Notes: generated by a model not told the origin, from the sequence alone. DNA of 38,176 bases from Didymodactylos carnosus (GCA_905250885.1 CAJNOQ010000974.1:1-38176); one strand, 5' to 3'. Numbered from the stretch's first letter, positions 1 through 13,100 are shown. Made by a program: numbers and translations.

Positions 1-2
1 AT

Positions 3-2065
3 GCAATGATTAATGCTAAAGAACATGTAAGTGTAACAGATATATTAAAAAATGTATTGTCTCTTAGTCTACTTCTTCTATTTTCTACTTAAGATGAATA
101 AAATATCTAAAATGCAAAAAGGGTTTTTTGGTGCTGTACGAATTGCTCATACAGGTTGCATGGACAATGTTGGTGAATTGATTAATGCAGCAAAGTTAGT
201 ATTTTCTTTTTTTTATGTCAGTAAAAAACTCCTTATCTGATGTTTTGTGATTGATTTTTAGAGAAAAATTAGCTGAAATACAAGATGAATATGAAGAACG
301 AGAAAGACGTTGGCATAAAATAGCAGCATTAGTCGATCGTGATGATTTGATAGGACAAACAATTTCTAATCAGTCATCATCCGGCTCAACAACAACTTCA
401 TTATCAGTGGGTAATGGTGGTGTAACATCGACAATGAATCCATCTGGTAAATTTTTTGAGCAGGAAGTATTTTTTCTTTATAACTTCTTGATAAGGCTCG
501 CTTTGTGTCTTTTATAATTCGAATTAAATTTGTTTTTATTATATATATATATGTGTGTAAATTTCATGCATTCATTACAGGTGAGTTCGCTCTTAGGAAT
601 AATGGAATAATACAACAAGCTTTTCCTCAACTCTCCTTGCAAGAAGCAGCATAATATTCGAAAAGGTTATGGGTTGTTTATTACGCTTTTGCTTGCAATC
701 TAAATTTTTATTATAAATCCATTTCTTGTTTCCCGTAGTATATTCGAAAAAATAGTTTAAAGTCAGATATTTTTAGTATAAAAAGAACATTTTATTTGTC
801 GATTTTGACAGTTAAATGTATTTAATTTTAACATATTGTTTCGAATAGTACATCTGTATATTTCTAGCATTTATATTTCTTCATAATGGATTAATTCTCC
901 CAAATAGAGTCTGGAGGGGTGAGTCTTTCTTTCAAAAAAGGATATTTTCAACGCTTACAATAACTATTACCGTCTTTTTACGTTTATTTTTGTTGATGGA
1001 TTTCAGCTTTATTCTTCCAGAAAGATGCGAAATAAATTCCATTATGGTATTCTAGAAATAAAAGTTTTTATTTTTATTTTACAAAGGGCTATTTTGTTTT
1101 ATGAAGTTTTTCACTTATATCAGCATGCTGTTGCCGTTAAATTTACTACTAGATACATTATTTTGTGAAAACGTACATTTAATAGAGTTAACAGTCGGTA
1201 CTTTCTACTACATCATCAACAAATATTTGTAGACCGATGTTTTATCATGATTTACAAATAAATCGGGAAAGCAGGCCGTCCGTCCGCTCATGCTCTGGTT
1301 ATTTTGAACTAATTTTTATATACGTTTTCGTTTTTCAGTTTTGAACTCTGGGAAGTTTAATTTGAATTTAATAACTTTCTTTTATTTTATGTCTTATCTA
1401 TTTCGCTTTTTGTTTAGATGCATTTTCACGTCCAAAATCTTCGACTCACGAGCCAGGTGGTATAATAAATTCGTTTGATCCATCAAGGCCAAATGGGTAT
1501 GACGAACTTGAAGTGAATAAATAAATAAATAAATACTAATTGCTTATTATTTGTTTGTATTTCTCATTTTAGTAGTATACATGGAAGTAATCGCGGTTTA
1601 TCAATTAATCCTGCTCAGCCACATCGTATCGTTGATGATTCGTTTAGTCAAGCTGATAGTGGTTTAGAATTATCTAATTCATCATCGTCTACACTGAAAC
1701 GTCGTCTACCTAGTAATCGGCCTATTGGCAGTAGTGGCGGAAATAATTCAGTGAGCAATTTTTCCGTGCCCTATTCAAATTCAACAGTAGGTATTGGTGA
1801 TATGATGTTTAGTAGCGACTCAAATACTCGTCAGAATGGTTCTGGTGTTAATCTCCCAGCAAATTCATTATCATCTGATCATTCTTACCAGCAACAAAGT
1901 TACTTTTCAACATTAGACATTCAAAATCCCACAGATCATTTGTTATCATATGATTCACCATCACAAATATTATCATCATCTGTAGGAACACCAGATAAAA
2001 TACGTAAACAATTTTCTGCTACAAAAATATTTAAGCCATTTATACGTTTTAGAAAGAAAAATTGA
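3..2065 (+). CDS. STIM: STIM, stromal interaction molecule (3' part; 5' end outside window)
   Basis: STIM is the ER calcium sensor that opens Orai channels in store-operated calcium entry. Exons 3-26, 94-194, 262-446, 1418-1496 and 1573-2065 join in phase to 882 nt, giving 293 residues of the C-terminal half. The window starts inside the CAD/SOAR channel-activating coiled coil: the stretch FFGAVRIAHTGCMDNV followed by ERERRWHKIAALV aligns with human LFGTFHVAHSSSLDDV and RLHRWQQI. A long Ser/Asn-rich cytosolic tail follows. The last residues, TKIFKPFIRFRKKN, form a polybasic tail like human KIFKKPLKK, which binds plasma-membrane phosphoinositides. I see no clear S/T-x-I-P EB1-binding motif. 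EF-hand, SAM and transmembrane parts lie upstream of the window. A possible short isoform ends at 653. AATAAA at 2071-2076 directly follows the stop. Confidence 0.9.
581..653 (+). other. Possible alternative last exon, or recursive splice site, in a STIM intron
   Basis: Within the 971-nt intron 447-1417 there is a good acceptor (TTCATTACAG, ending at 580). Joining exon 262-446 to base 581 keeps the frame open for 24 residues, to a TAA at 651-653. This would give a STIM isoform without the polybasic tail. However, the acceptor is directly followed by GTGAGT, a strong donor, so the site may instead be a zero-length recursive splice point. No AATAAA follows before about 1056. The sequence alone cannot decide between the two. 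Confidence 0.4.
1516..1535 (+). repeat. (AATA)n microsatellite in STIM intron 1497-1572
   Basis: About five tandem AATA units lie inside the last STIM intron, between the donor at 1497 and the acceptor at 1571-1572. It is ordinary simple-sequence DNA in an AT-rich genome. Confidence 0.8.
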
Positions 2066-2730
2066 ACTGGAATAAAGATTTTTTTGAGAATGAAAATGTC
2101 TTTCTGTTCTCCCTTCATTAACTGATATTTATATGTATGTATAAAGAGATTTATTTCAAATGCCGGTGCCTTATGTTCTCAATTTTCTCTGCGAATTCTC
2201 GTGAATCTCATCTACTATGGCAGTACTCTGTTCTCTATTTTTCTCTCCAAAAAAACGTTCCATTTCTTTCAATTTGTTATCGTCTTTCTTTTAATGGTGC
2301 TTCTGGATTCTCTTTTTAACTATTGTTGTTATAGACTATATTCTAATATGCAGTTTTTTATTTTCTATATTTAATATTTGTAAATGCTAAAAAACAAAGA
2401 AGATAACAAGTTCTTCTTTTTCTATTCGGTGAATGGATGTAAGTAATCGGTTGTAAAGTAATTTTGTAATTTTCTTTTTTTTATTTCAAATGTTAAAAAT
2501 ACGATGATCACTCTGCACGATATAAATGAAAATATATTAGTTTAATTTAATGGTATACAATAGTTCCATGAGAACAGAAAAACTCATCTTACTATGCTTA
2601 CTCTTCTCTAATAAAAGATGAAATAGGAATATTAAAAGCATATCACCCGCATGTGTCCAGATCACCATCATTGATTTTTCTTTTTCTTTTTTATTATGAA
2701 ACTTTGAATACCTACGGAGTAGGAACGTGC

Positions 2731-2757
2731 CCGTTACTTTACTTTGAAAAGTAACGG
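2731..2757. repeat. Perfect 10-bp hairpin
   Basis: CCGTTACTTT (2731-2740) and AAAGTAACGG (2748-2757) are perfect reverse complements around a 7-nt loop. It sits next to CGGAGTAGGA (2715-2724), which resembles in inverted form a motif near 3760, so it may mark the end of an old small transposon. Confidence 0.5.
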
Positions 2758-4216
2758 AAAATAACGATAAAAGATTCTTTCTGCCGTTTTGACAACCCCT
2801 TATTTATTTTGTTAAACTTCTCTAACTGATGAAAACCATTAAGTTTTTAAATAAAACTGTCGATCATATCTTTCTCACTTTTTAGTCTGATGACTTTACA
2901 AACAATCTCTATACTTCGATAGAACAAAAACAAAATAGTAGCCGATATCTCATTTTCTAAAGTGCATTTTGTCTATCATTCGTATAGAAGTTTGCTTTTC
3001 TTTATACTGACTGATTCTCTGAGCCAAACATGTACAAAAGGAATTTCACCTCATTTCTTCAGACACCTATTATAAATCTTCGTTTGATCTATTAGTTTAA
3101 TCGTAGGACTATATTATTTTCTGTTCAGTATCACTAGCACTACTACACCTTTCATTTTTTTTACCTTGAAACCAGTGTTAAATCTAAGATTCAGTTAACC
3201 TGAAATAACTGTATTCACTGAAACAGAAGTATAGTAATTTTAGAAATAACTATAACAGCGTCCGAAACTTTTTAAGCGCAATTTCATAATCTTTATCTGA
3301 CATAAAGAGTGACAACGACTATAAAGCACAAAAATTCTTTTTTAATTGAAAGATGAGTTAGACTTTCGATAATAGATAATTTCAATGGTAGATAATTTCG
3401 ATGAAACAGCAGTTATTTATCTGAGACTTGTACACTAACAAATTTGGTTTCTCTTGACATCACAAATGGTTATTTACCAGTAGACTCCTATCTCAATTGC
3501 TCTTCTTCGTCATGGAAGAGAAATACGTTAAAAAGAAAGATACACAATATTTGTGCTGTAAAAAACATGCTTATTGAATGAGAATGTGATTGTACCACTA
3601 AACTTACAAAAATCTATCCTTTACTTCTAATAAATGAATTAACGAGCTATTTCAACAACAACAACAAAAGAAAAAGAAAAAAGAAGTAACTTTTTTTTAT
3701 TTTCATTACTTTTTCAGAAGTAACACGATTAACGAATTTCTGTTACATTAAATCACCACTCCTACTACGGAGTTTATTTAATCTTTGATTGTTACGACGA
3801 TAAAACCACTGAAATACACAGTATGTAAGAGAAGAAACAATTTACTCGTGCAGAGGAAAGGTGCAAAATGCTCCAACGCTTTCTTGAGCGAGCCTAAAAG
3901 TTTCCCGAAAAAAATGAAAGCGATGACTTTTTGCTGTTTATTTGGTTTAGAGAGATGTCAACTATGTGTTCATCTAGAAAAGCAAAGAACAGATTATCAC
4001 ATGCGTTTGTTTTATTAACCTTATACTGTTCAAATAGATGATAGTGTAGGAGGTCAAACTTCTGCAACAAAACTAAACATATTTTTCATTTTCCGAACGA
4101 TTTTCTATTCTAACGTGCAAACAGCTAACAATTGAAAAATAACTAAATTATTCTCAAACCTGTTGTTGCTTTTTCGAATACGCTTTCACGATTTCAGTTG
4201 TTTCCATTAAGCCGCA

Positions 4217-4237
4217 GTTTATGTCTGAGACATAAAC
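4217..4237. repeat. Perfect 21-nt palindrome, 10-bp arms
   Basis: GTTTATGTCT (4217-4226) and AGACATAAAC (4228-4237) are perfect reverse complements separated by a single G. It lies in gene-free DNA. No function is apparent. Confidence 0.6.
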
Positions 4238-5907
4238 GTCCTTAAGTTTAAGAGTAAGACGTACGGATTCTTCGTCATGACCTAAGGAATTGATTCAAAA
4301 CCGGCGCCTCACACTATGACTTTGAAAGTAAACTCAGCGGACAAAGGTGTTTTGTTACGAAGAGTCAAACGTTTATACCGCGGGATTTGGGAGCCAAGTT
4401 AGTGAAAGAGAGCAAGAAGAATGCAATGCTTTCAAAATGCAAGTCGTCGCAGATTTTCTTGAAAACGAAAAAAAGAAAATATGTTGATACTTAGCCTTAA
4501 ACCGAGAGTATTTATAATGAGTAATCAACGATTGTTCATTATGCAGCATTAAATCAGAGCTTAGAAGTATTTCCTCTTCGTTTCCACATGCTGTTACCTT
4601 TATTAGCTTACGCCAGATGGTGCCGATTGTTGATCCCATTTCCGGAGCAAAAATTTTTGAATTTGGGAGTAAAAGATTCCAAAAAGCAGGAAGGGAGGTC
4701 CCCTCCCTACTCACGTTGATGGGCCACTCACGGCGTCCCTTGTCAAACGACTTGTTGTTATTGGGAACGACGTAACACAGCAGATCCACGACACACGATA
4801 CATCTCTTTTTTCTTCAAAAACAGTAAAGGCTTATCTTGAAGAGGATTAAAATACAGATATGACGATTTTTCGATAAAGTGTGTTGCTAAATGAAGAGAT
4901 GCAGCATTCCAAAAGGTTAAAACTCTGTCGTCCAACCGATCAGAATCCAGCGGTCGATTTGATGAATACACATCTTCATTGCTGAAGTTGTAATTTCACA
5001 ACTGCTTCGCTTCTAATTTTGAGAATCATTAAAGAATAAAAATATAGAAATCCTAGTTTGTTGACTAACAATTCAAATGGAAAATTGGTTTTCATGACGA
5101 GTGTAGACACCATTTTATTCTGTCTCATCCATCAATCCTTCATAAGTTTCATTCAGAAAACTTTCTTTCCATAAGTGATATTGATCGTGCGCTATATTGA
5201 AATCAATATTCAGTGTTATATTGATAGTGTATCCAGCAGTAATAAAAAAATTATCATTCCAGTATCTTCTTCGACGACAGTATGACTTTAGAGGAATTCT
5301 TTAAAATTTCTCGAAGCGCTGTTCGCACTTAGGACCCCATTCTGTACCCTGTTCTTGTGTTTCGTATAAAAAACATGTGACTTTTTCTCAATTTCAAATT
5401 TTAAATGTATAAGTTTGTAAACTCTGTAATTCAATCAAAAATTTGATTATTTAAGTGTAGTTGTATCTGTATATAGTTGTAAAAGAAAAAGTCAATCACA
5501 TCCGTCACACTCAGTTGACTACAGTTGTAGCGCATTATGCTCATTGGAAAACCATGTTTGACGTATTCACATCATACATTATATGTTTAATAATGAATAG
5601 AAAAACAATAAAAAGTTGTCATTCGTGACCTAGAAACGTAACTTTTGAATTTCAGCAACCCATGTTGCAAATAAAACGGTGATTTTCTTGCTCAAATACG
5701 AAATACTTTTTCTTTTACCAAGGTTTGTGTATTTTCACATTGTGTTTATTTAACAAACAGTATTGTTCAAAACTTTTCATTCTATTTAAATTCGTTTATT
5801 TCACATTGGCCAAAAAACTACTATCGATGTTATACATTTAGATCTAGTGGAAATTGTAGAGCGATCTCTTGTTTTAAGACCCATTGTTAGTATTTGAAAG
5901 TTCGTTG

Positions 5908-7412
5908 ATGGCCGGTCGTGCTCAAAAGTGGGCTATTTTAATCGGTGTTTTTGGTACTATAGTCGCTTATTTGTTTCGTGCTCCATATTGTTCTAACATC
6001 GAACAACCGACAAAAATTCGACTAGTTAGTGCATTGGCAAGAACTATCCATTTAATTGTAAGTTAGATTTTGAAACCAGTTTATATTTTATTTTTATTTT
6101 TACATTATTAATAGGGTGATATTGGAGACAAACTCGGTCTAACAACACGTATGCATGTCTTTCGAGTATCTTTAGATTTATTTGGTAAATTGAATGAAGC
6201 AGCTGAAAACAAAGATCTCAAGGCAACAATAATCCTCTTAACATTGTATAGAAATACAATTCTTCTGATTTCAGGTCGAAGATTTATACATCAAACATAT
6301 ACCAATACGTATCTATCGAACATTAAAAACGAGTGAAAAAAAATCTCATTCACCAGCGATTATCTATTATCACGGGGGCGCACTATATGCAGGAAGCATA
6401 GGTTAGTAGACATCGGAAATCTTAGAGAGAATGAAGTTATATTGCTTTTGGTAAAAAGATTTGAATTGATTTTTCTGTGAATAAAGCATCCCATAATGCT
6501 ATTACGAGCCAATTGACTAAAGCAACAAATTTTCTTGTCATATCTGTTGGGTAAGCCATTATGTCTTTTTGAACCATAATCTCAAAGATTTTCCACATTT
6601 TAGATATCGATTAGCTCCAGAACATCCTTTTCCAGCTGGTCTATCTGATTGTTTTGATGTGACAAAATACATATTTGATAATGCTGTTAAATATTCAATC
6701 GATGTTAATCGTATAGTATTAGCTGGTGATTCAGCAGGTATAATATGTTTTACTTTTATGTTAGAGTTAAATGGTTTTTATTATTCTATGTGGTGCATTT
6801 ACGGCTGTTCTCTCAATGAAATTAATTCAAAATGGTTATAATCCAAAAATTCAAGTGCTCATTTATCCAGCTTTACAACTCTTTGATTTTATGTTACCAT
6901 CATATCGTCAACCTTTTTGTCAAATTGCAATAGTTAAAATGAGCGATGTCATATCTTCCTATTTAAATACAACTGTTAGTGATAACGATCTTTTAAGTAA
7001 TAATCACACGACACCCGAGGTAAAACGATCATTAGCCAAATATGTACCGTATGATTATATACCAGCTAAATATCGGCAAGGAATCAATCCACTTGAACCT
7101 GTTTATGGTGATGCTGAGATTTATTTAAGAGTAAAACTAATTTTCAGTCCTGATATATCTCCGTTACTAGTTGAAGATAAGGTATTAAAATTGATGCCAA
7201 TAACATACATTTTATCAGTAGGACATGATCGCTTCCGAGATGAAGCATTTATTTACGAAAAACGTTTAGAAGTGAATGGTGTCCAGGTTACTCATCATCA
7301 TTATGAACATTCATTTCATGGTGCGTTGCAGATGTTAAACGGTGTTGCAAGTTTAAATATTGCTAATGAGATGATGGAACAGATTACGGATTTTCTGCTC
7401 AAGATGGCCTAA
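5908..7412 (+). CDS. Alpha/beta hydrolase, hormone-sensitive-lipase/arylacetamide deacetylase-like
   Basis: Probable membrane-anchored carboxylesterase or lipase. Exons 5908-6057, 6115-6222, 6275-6401, 6487-6550, 6604-6737 and 6793-7412 sum to 1203 nt (400 aa). Residues about 8-24 form one hydrophobic N-terminal anchor, as in AADAC. The oxyanion-hole motif is HGGA (H119; HGGG is usual). YRLAPEHPFPAG and the nucleophile elbow GDSAG (S193) are typical of the family. The rest of the triad fits D340 in GHDRFRDE and H370 in HSFHGAL. Two introns are abnormal: 6223-6274 needs a GC donor and 6738-6792 needs a TG acceptor. The gene may therefore be a decaying copy, carry sequence errors, or use non-canonical splicing, but the last 205 codons are intact and all catalytic residues are present. 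The substrate is unknown. The gene converges with RPS23. Confidence 0.8.
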
Positions 7413-7508
7413 GTCACGTCATGATCAGTCGCAAAAAGGATACTGTGTTCTAATATCATACTTTTATTCAATTTTTTAATATCCTCTTTATCCATCATGC
7501 GAACGAAT

Positions 7509-7522
7509 ACTGCTGCAGCAGT
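7509..7522. repeat. 14-nt perfect palindrome
   Basis: ACTGCTGCAGCAGT is its own reverse complement. It lies just downstream of the hydrolase stop codon. It could be chance, or a hairpin in the 3' UTR. Confidence 0.4.
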
Positions 7523-7826
7523 GACTGTTTTGTACAACTGCAGTTTCAAACATTCCCGCTTTAGACAAAAATAACTTTAGTATGAATTTTGCATCTGATG
7601 TACAAAAGTCGTATAGCAATTACTTCTTACACTTTAGAAAATTTTCAAAAATGTTAAAAGCAAAATGAAAAAATGAAAAGATAAATACGCTCGTATCACC
7701 AAAGCCACTATCAAGAGTTTAACATTGAGATTAGGCAGTAAGCTTCCGCCAGAAATAAATTGTTCTTATGAACTCCTTTTGTCTGAAAAACATGTGTATC
7801 ATTGAAATTCTATGAATACAGTCGTT

Positions 7827-7832
7827 TTTATT
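7827..7832 (-). terminator. Poly(A) signal of RPS23
   Basis: AATAAA on the minus strand, 126 nt past the RPS23 stop codon. This is a plausible distance for a short 3' UTR; other AT-rich hexamers nearby cannot be excluded. Confidence 0.4.
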
Positions 7833-7957
7833 TTCATCTCAGATTTGATACTCCAACAAAAACGGAAAGTTTTTCGAATAACAATACGATGTAGAAAACA
7901 ATAAACAAATTGAATTTTTCCTTTGCTAACATTATTGTTTGGCGATATTTCATTTCT

Positions 7958-8712
<755 letters not shown>

Positions 8713-10102
8713 TCTGAATAAATTCTAAGGAGATGTTCTTTTATCTAAAACAAGTAGTATCAATAAGTATATTCCGAGTTTTTTGTTACACAAAAATGAG
8801 CAACTAAGAAATATCAAACTCAATTTCATATTCTCCCGAAAGTTCAAATTTTACTCTGAAATCAGTTGCTTAAAACTGAATTAAATTGAGAAGACTGATT
8901 TCCAACAGCGAGATTTCAGAAAATTCTTATGCTGAGTTCTTATACGATGGCTGTGTTCTGCTGAAAAAATTTGAAAACTTTCCTTTAAGTAAAACAAGAA
9001 ATATTTTTTTTCATTCGCAACTATCCTAAATTATAAACAGGGAAGTTGACACGTTCAAGTGAACGAAGCGATACAATACTTTCTTATTTAATTACGACAT
9101 TAGCGCTCGTTAATTGGTTCTCTTTTTAGCCCAACAAGCAACTACAATCTAATGAGAGTAAGAAAAGCGAGGAGGTAAATTTGATCTACTTATATAGACT
9201 CAATAGTTAAATGTTATTTATTATTTCATAAAGCTAAACTACTTTTTTTTACATATTGCTTAGCATTAAAAGAAGATTAAAACTTTGTAGATGTCGCCGA
9301 GTTTGTTAAAACGTTTTTCTTGACGCAAGAGGCAAGACAGTAATATGCAGTTATGGTTGAAAGAAAAACTAAAAAAACGTAAAGGTAAATAATTCCTGAA
9401 TGCGTAAATTCAAGTGCTTGTAAACATCTGAAAGTTTTCTAGCAGGAAAGAGAATGTAAATAAAATGGAAGTCTCAGTAATGAAAATACAAATATCAGCA
9501 ACTTACGAGAAAAGGAATTATGGGTCTTGCTGTGCTAAAAAATATCTTGAGCGTTTGAACTAATCAAGAACGGCGCCGTGGTAAGATATGACGTGGGGAC
9601 AGGACAACTGTTAGTTCATCTTTTTCTAGGCAATCCACTTTTTTTACTGATGTGGATTTCGCTGCTCGCTGATTTTTTCCTTACTCCCGTATCATACTAC
9701 TGCGAATAGTAGGGCACAGGTTTCTCAGATAAAACATTTTCGTCGGTCCTCGCGTGTATATCATGTGTAAGTGTAACTACGCTAGGATTAATTATTATTT
9801 AAGACGATTAGCACAAAAGATCGCTTTAAAGCGCCACGGCAGTCAAGTCTCTTACTTTATGTTTTTCATTGGAGCAGTTTTCGTATCAACCTTTACTTTC
9901 GGTATGCCATTCGCTATAATCTGTTTTAGACATGGAATATTTGTAGCCTTTTTATACATTCATACATACCGGTGGGTAATTGTAGCCGACACTTGTCAAA
10001 TCTTTAGATCATTTGTTTGTAGCATTAGGTGAGCTAAAAAATATTCTGTAAACAATACATGTTATAATCTGTTTTTCTGCTCCTCTTAAGATCCCATTTA
10101 AA
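8713..10102. other. Divergent intergenic region between RPS23 and ZFAND4
   Basis: About 1.4 kb between divergent genes, so it should hold promoters for RPS23 (minus) and ZFAND4 (plus). One open frame of 92 codons (9754-10032) is cysteine- and aromatic-rich, has no recognisable domain and does not join ZFAND4 in phase; I do not call it a gene. No TATA box can be singled out from the AT-rich background. Confidence 0.5.
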
Positions 10103-13100
10103 ATGTTACCAAGTCAAACACGCCATGTAATCGCTATCAATATCGAAACATTAGCCGGTTCGACGTTCGAATTACTCGTATCTCCGTTTGAAACTGTAAC
10201 AAGCATAAAACGAAAAATCGAAAGACGAGAAGGTATATGTGCGTATTTTTTGTTTATTGAAAAGCCAATAAATATTTGTTTTTAAGGTATTCCGGTGTCA
10301 CATCAACACCTTGTGTGGAAAACGAAAGAGCTTGAAGACGAATCGTGTCTACATGATTACAATATTGGAGATGGTACAACGATTATACTCGTTTTAGCCA
10401 TGAGAGGTGGACCAGTCAATACAAAACGTGGTAAATGAATTTCGTTGTACTGAGTACTGTTCGATGGTTCTGAAAGTTCTGTTTTTTTCTAGTGCCCATT
10501 GAAGATAGTTTAATACGTGATATGTCTGAGTATATTGAAACCAAAGAGGATTACAGTGATTTATTTCCGGGCGGTACATCGAATAAAAATGTTACTTTTC
10601 TTGTGTTACGGGATGGTGATCAATTTAATTTTTTTCAACTCATCGATCGAGGTGATGGTACATTATCACCAATGTCGGGCTCAATGAGGTATAAACGGTG
10701 TTAAAAAATAGCTTAATTTTTTGACAGTAATATTTTCTTCTAGTACTGCATCAATGTACAACACACATGAGGGCGTTGATGTCGAGCGTGTATATGATGA
10801 AAAACGACAGGCGGAAGATAGAAAAACAAAGCAGAAAATGGAATTAATCAAATCAAAACTAAAAAATACACCCACGCTATCTTCAAAAAAGGTAAAGTAC
10901 AAATTTTTAGTTTTTTCTGCTGGACATGATTAAATTTTTATTTGTTATTTAAAGGAAACTCAATTGCTACCACCAAGACCACCATCTGGTGCTAAATCTA
11001 AGACCATTCGTCAAACACTCACAACATCTTATCCCGTGGGCAGTGGTACTACACGTTCACGTCGTTATGGTGGTGATCGAAACATTGTGCTTGATCCAGC
11101 TTTGAACAATATTAATGATACCGAAGTATCTTCAACGGCGACTACAATATTAGTAGACAATTACAATAACAATATCTCTGAACGTAAACGAATACCTAAT
11201 ACAATTTCAACGACAAATATATTTAACACGTATAATCTGTTATCAGCAAAAAATTTGCAAGAAGATGATGAGGACGACGATGAAGAGGATGAAGATGATG
11301 AGTCAAATGATGAGGAGAAAGATAGCGATGAATATAAAACAAGCTCAATGATAACTGCTAAAAAATTATTTGGTTCAACTCGATCGTTTTCACCATCAAT
11401 ATTATCAAACGGTTTCTATTCTTCATCGGCCACTGCTGTCACAACTCCGTTAATCTCAGATACAATCACTACAAAAAAACAATTATCATTATCCTCACTA
11501 AAGAATAGTTTAGAACAACAACAACAACAAAGCAGAATTTATCAGCACTATCACGATAAAAAAAAAGTGTCAATGACCAAACGAGAAACAACAAAAAGTT
11601 CAATTGAAACAATATTAACAACTGGCAATCCATCAACGAATTTAGGTTCGTTAAAAATGTTTTGAANAAAAAAAAAGTGTCAATGACCAAACGAGAAACA
11701 ACAAAAAGTTCAATTGAAACAATATTAACAACTGGCAATCCATCAACGAATTTAGGTTCGTTAAAAATGTTTTGAACGAGTATTTAGAGTCTTTACTCTT
11801 CCTTCTGTTTATAGGACTTAACAACCAGGACATAACGAATTCTCAGGCAACTACAACGAATGATCTGTCTACTATAGCTTCCTCAGCTAAGAACGACGAT
11901 TTATTACTCGATTATATTCATCGCTTGTCCCCCATCCAATCACAGCCACTTCCTCCATCTCCTCGTATTACTTGTTCAGCGAAACGTTTAAGTGATCAAA
12001 CTCAATCACAATCAGCGTTTTGTACAACAACAGTAGCGAATGGAAATACTGCTAGTTGTGGAACAGCAACAAACGAAATTTATCATCATCTTTCATCGTC
12101 CACCGCTCTTGATCTTGACGATGACACTATTGGTACTACAAACAACTATGCATCTTTAAGAAAGCTACAACAATCACCGTTTAAATGTTTGCATTCATCG
12201 TTATCAAATAGTAATGATTCGTATCTTCGAAAACAAACAGCTGGTTCAATTAGTAACACTGGTGGAGATAATTCGAACAGTCGAAATGATACGTCGTTGA
12301 GTAAATGGCCAGATACACCGTCACCACAAAGTAAAATAGACGGACATTTTGTTCAAGATGACGATATAATTATTGGTGAACAATCTAATACTAATGAACG
12401 TACAGTCACCAGTCATTCACTATTTCGGCATCAAAATAGTAGTTCGAGCACAATCACACCCGCACCAACGTTACCGAACTTACCACACAGTGCAAGAAAA
12501 ACACAACGTTATCATCATACAACAAACAGTACATCATCTACCGTATCATTTGATCAGCAACGTTCATCACCATCGCTAAATGTGAGACCATTAGTACCCT
12601 TATCATTATCCAAATATCGTCGTATGCCTCCACCAAATACAACAAATATTCCGCAAGGAACGAATTATAGTACAACATTTTTTCAAAATCAAACAAATGA
12701 TACACCATCAACACCCACCAATGATTGGTTTAAAAATACAACAACAACAACACCGAATGATTCATTTAATGAACATTTGATGTTAAGTAAACGAATTGAA
12801 ATGTTAAAAACAGGAAAACAACAACAACAACAACAACAAGCTACTATACCACCATCTCCATCCTCGTCGTCCACAGCAATCTTTCCGTCACCACCGTCAA
12901 TACTGTCAACAAAACGAGACAGTAATAATGAGAATAAACCAACAACAAAATCGGTTGTATCGTCAACATCTGTCACTGCACAAGGCTCACCCTATGATAG
13001 TACAAAAGTAACTATAGGTAAGCTGACAAAACAATTCTTTATTATCAAGGCAACGCGTTTGATATTATCCTTTTTTTCTAGAAACAATTGGACCAAAAAC

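Larger units (their letters stand above)
2066..5907. other. Gene-free intergenic stretch with small palindromes
   Basis: I found no gene here. Open frames on both strands are short, lack recognisable domains and do not link through plausible introns. The two longest overlap on the minus strand (4373-4789 and 4711-4971) and match nothing I know; they could be relics of a mobile element. The stretch contains two perfect hairpins, annotated separately, and a weak terminal-inverted-repeat-like pair at about 2713 and 3760. Confidence 0.6.
7413..7957. other. Convergent intergenic region between hydrolase and RPS23
   Basis: This 545-bp stretch holds the 3' ends of two convergent genes. I see no coding potential. 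It carries a perfect 14-nt palindrome (7509-7522) and, on the minus strand, an AATAAA poly(A) signal for RPS23 at 7832-7827. Confidence 0.6.

Noticed and set aside
4373..4971. Two overlapping minus-strand open frames of 138 and 86 codons
   Set aside because: No recognisable domain, no phase-compatible splice sites joining them, and composition like random frames. Possibly transposon debris, but not supportable as a gene.
9754..10032. 92-codon open frame upstream of ZFAND4
   Set aside because: No family similarity; it is separated from the ZFAND4 start by stops and an acceptor-like site. More likely promoter or 5' flank.
11469..11833. Minus-strand open frames opposite ZFAND4
   Set aside because: They are shadows of the coding strand and are extended artificially by the duplicated segment and the N.
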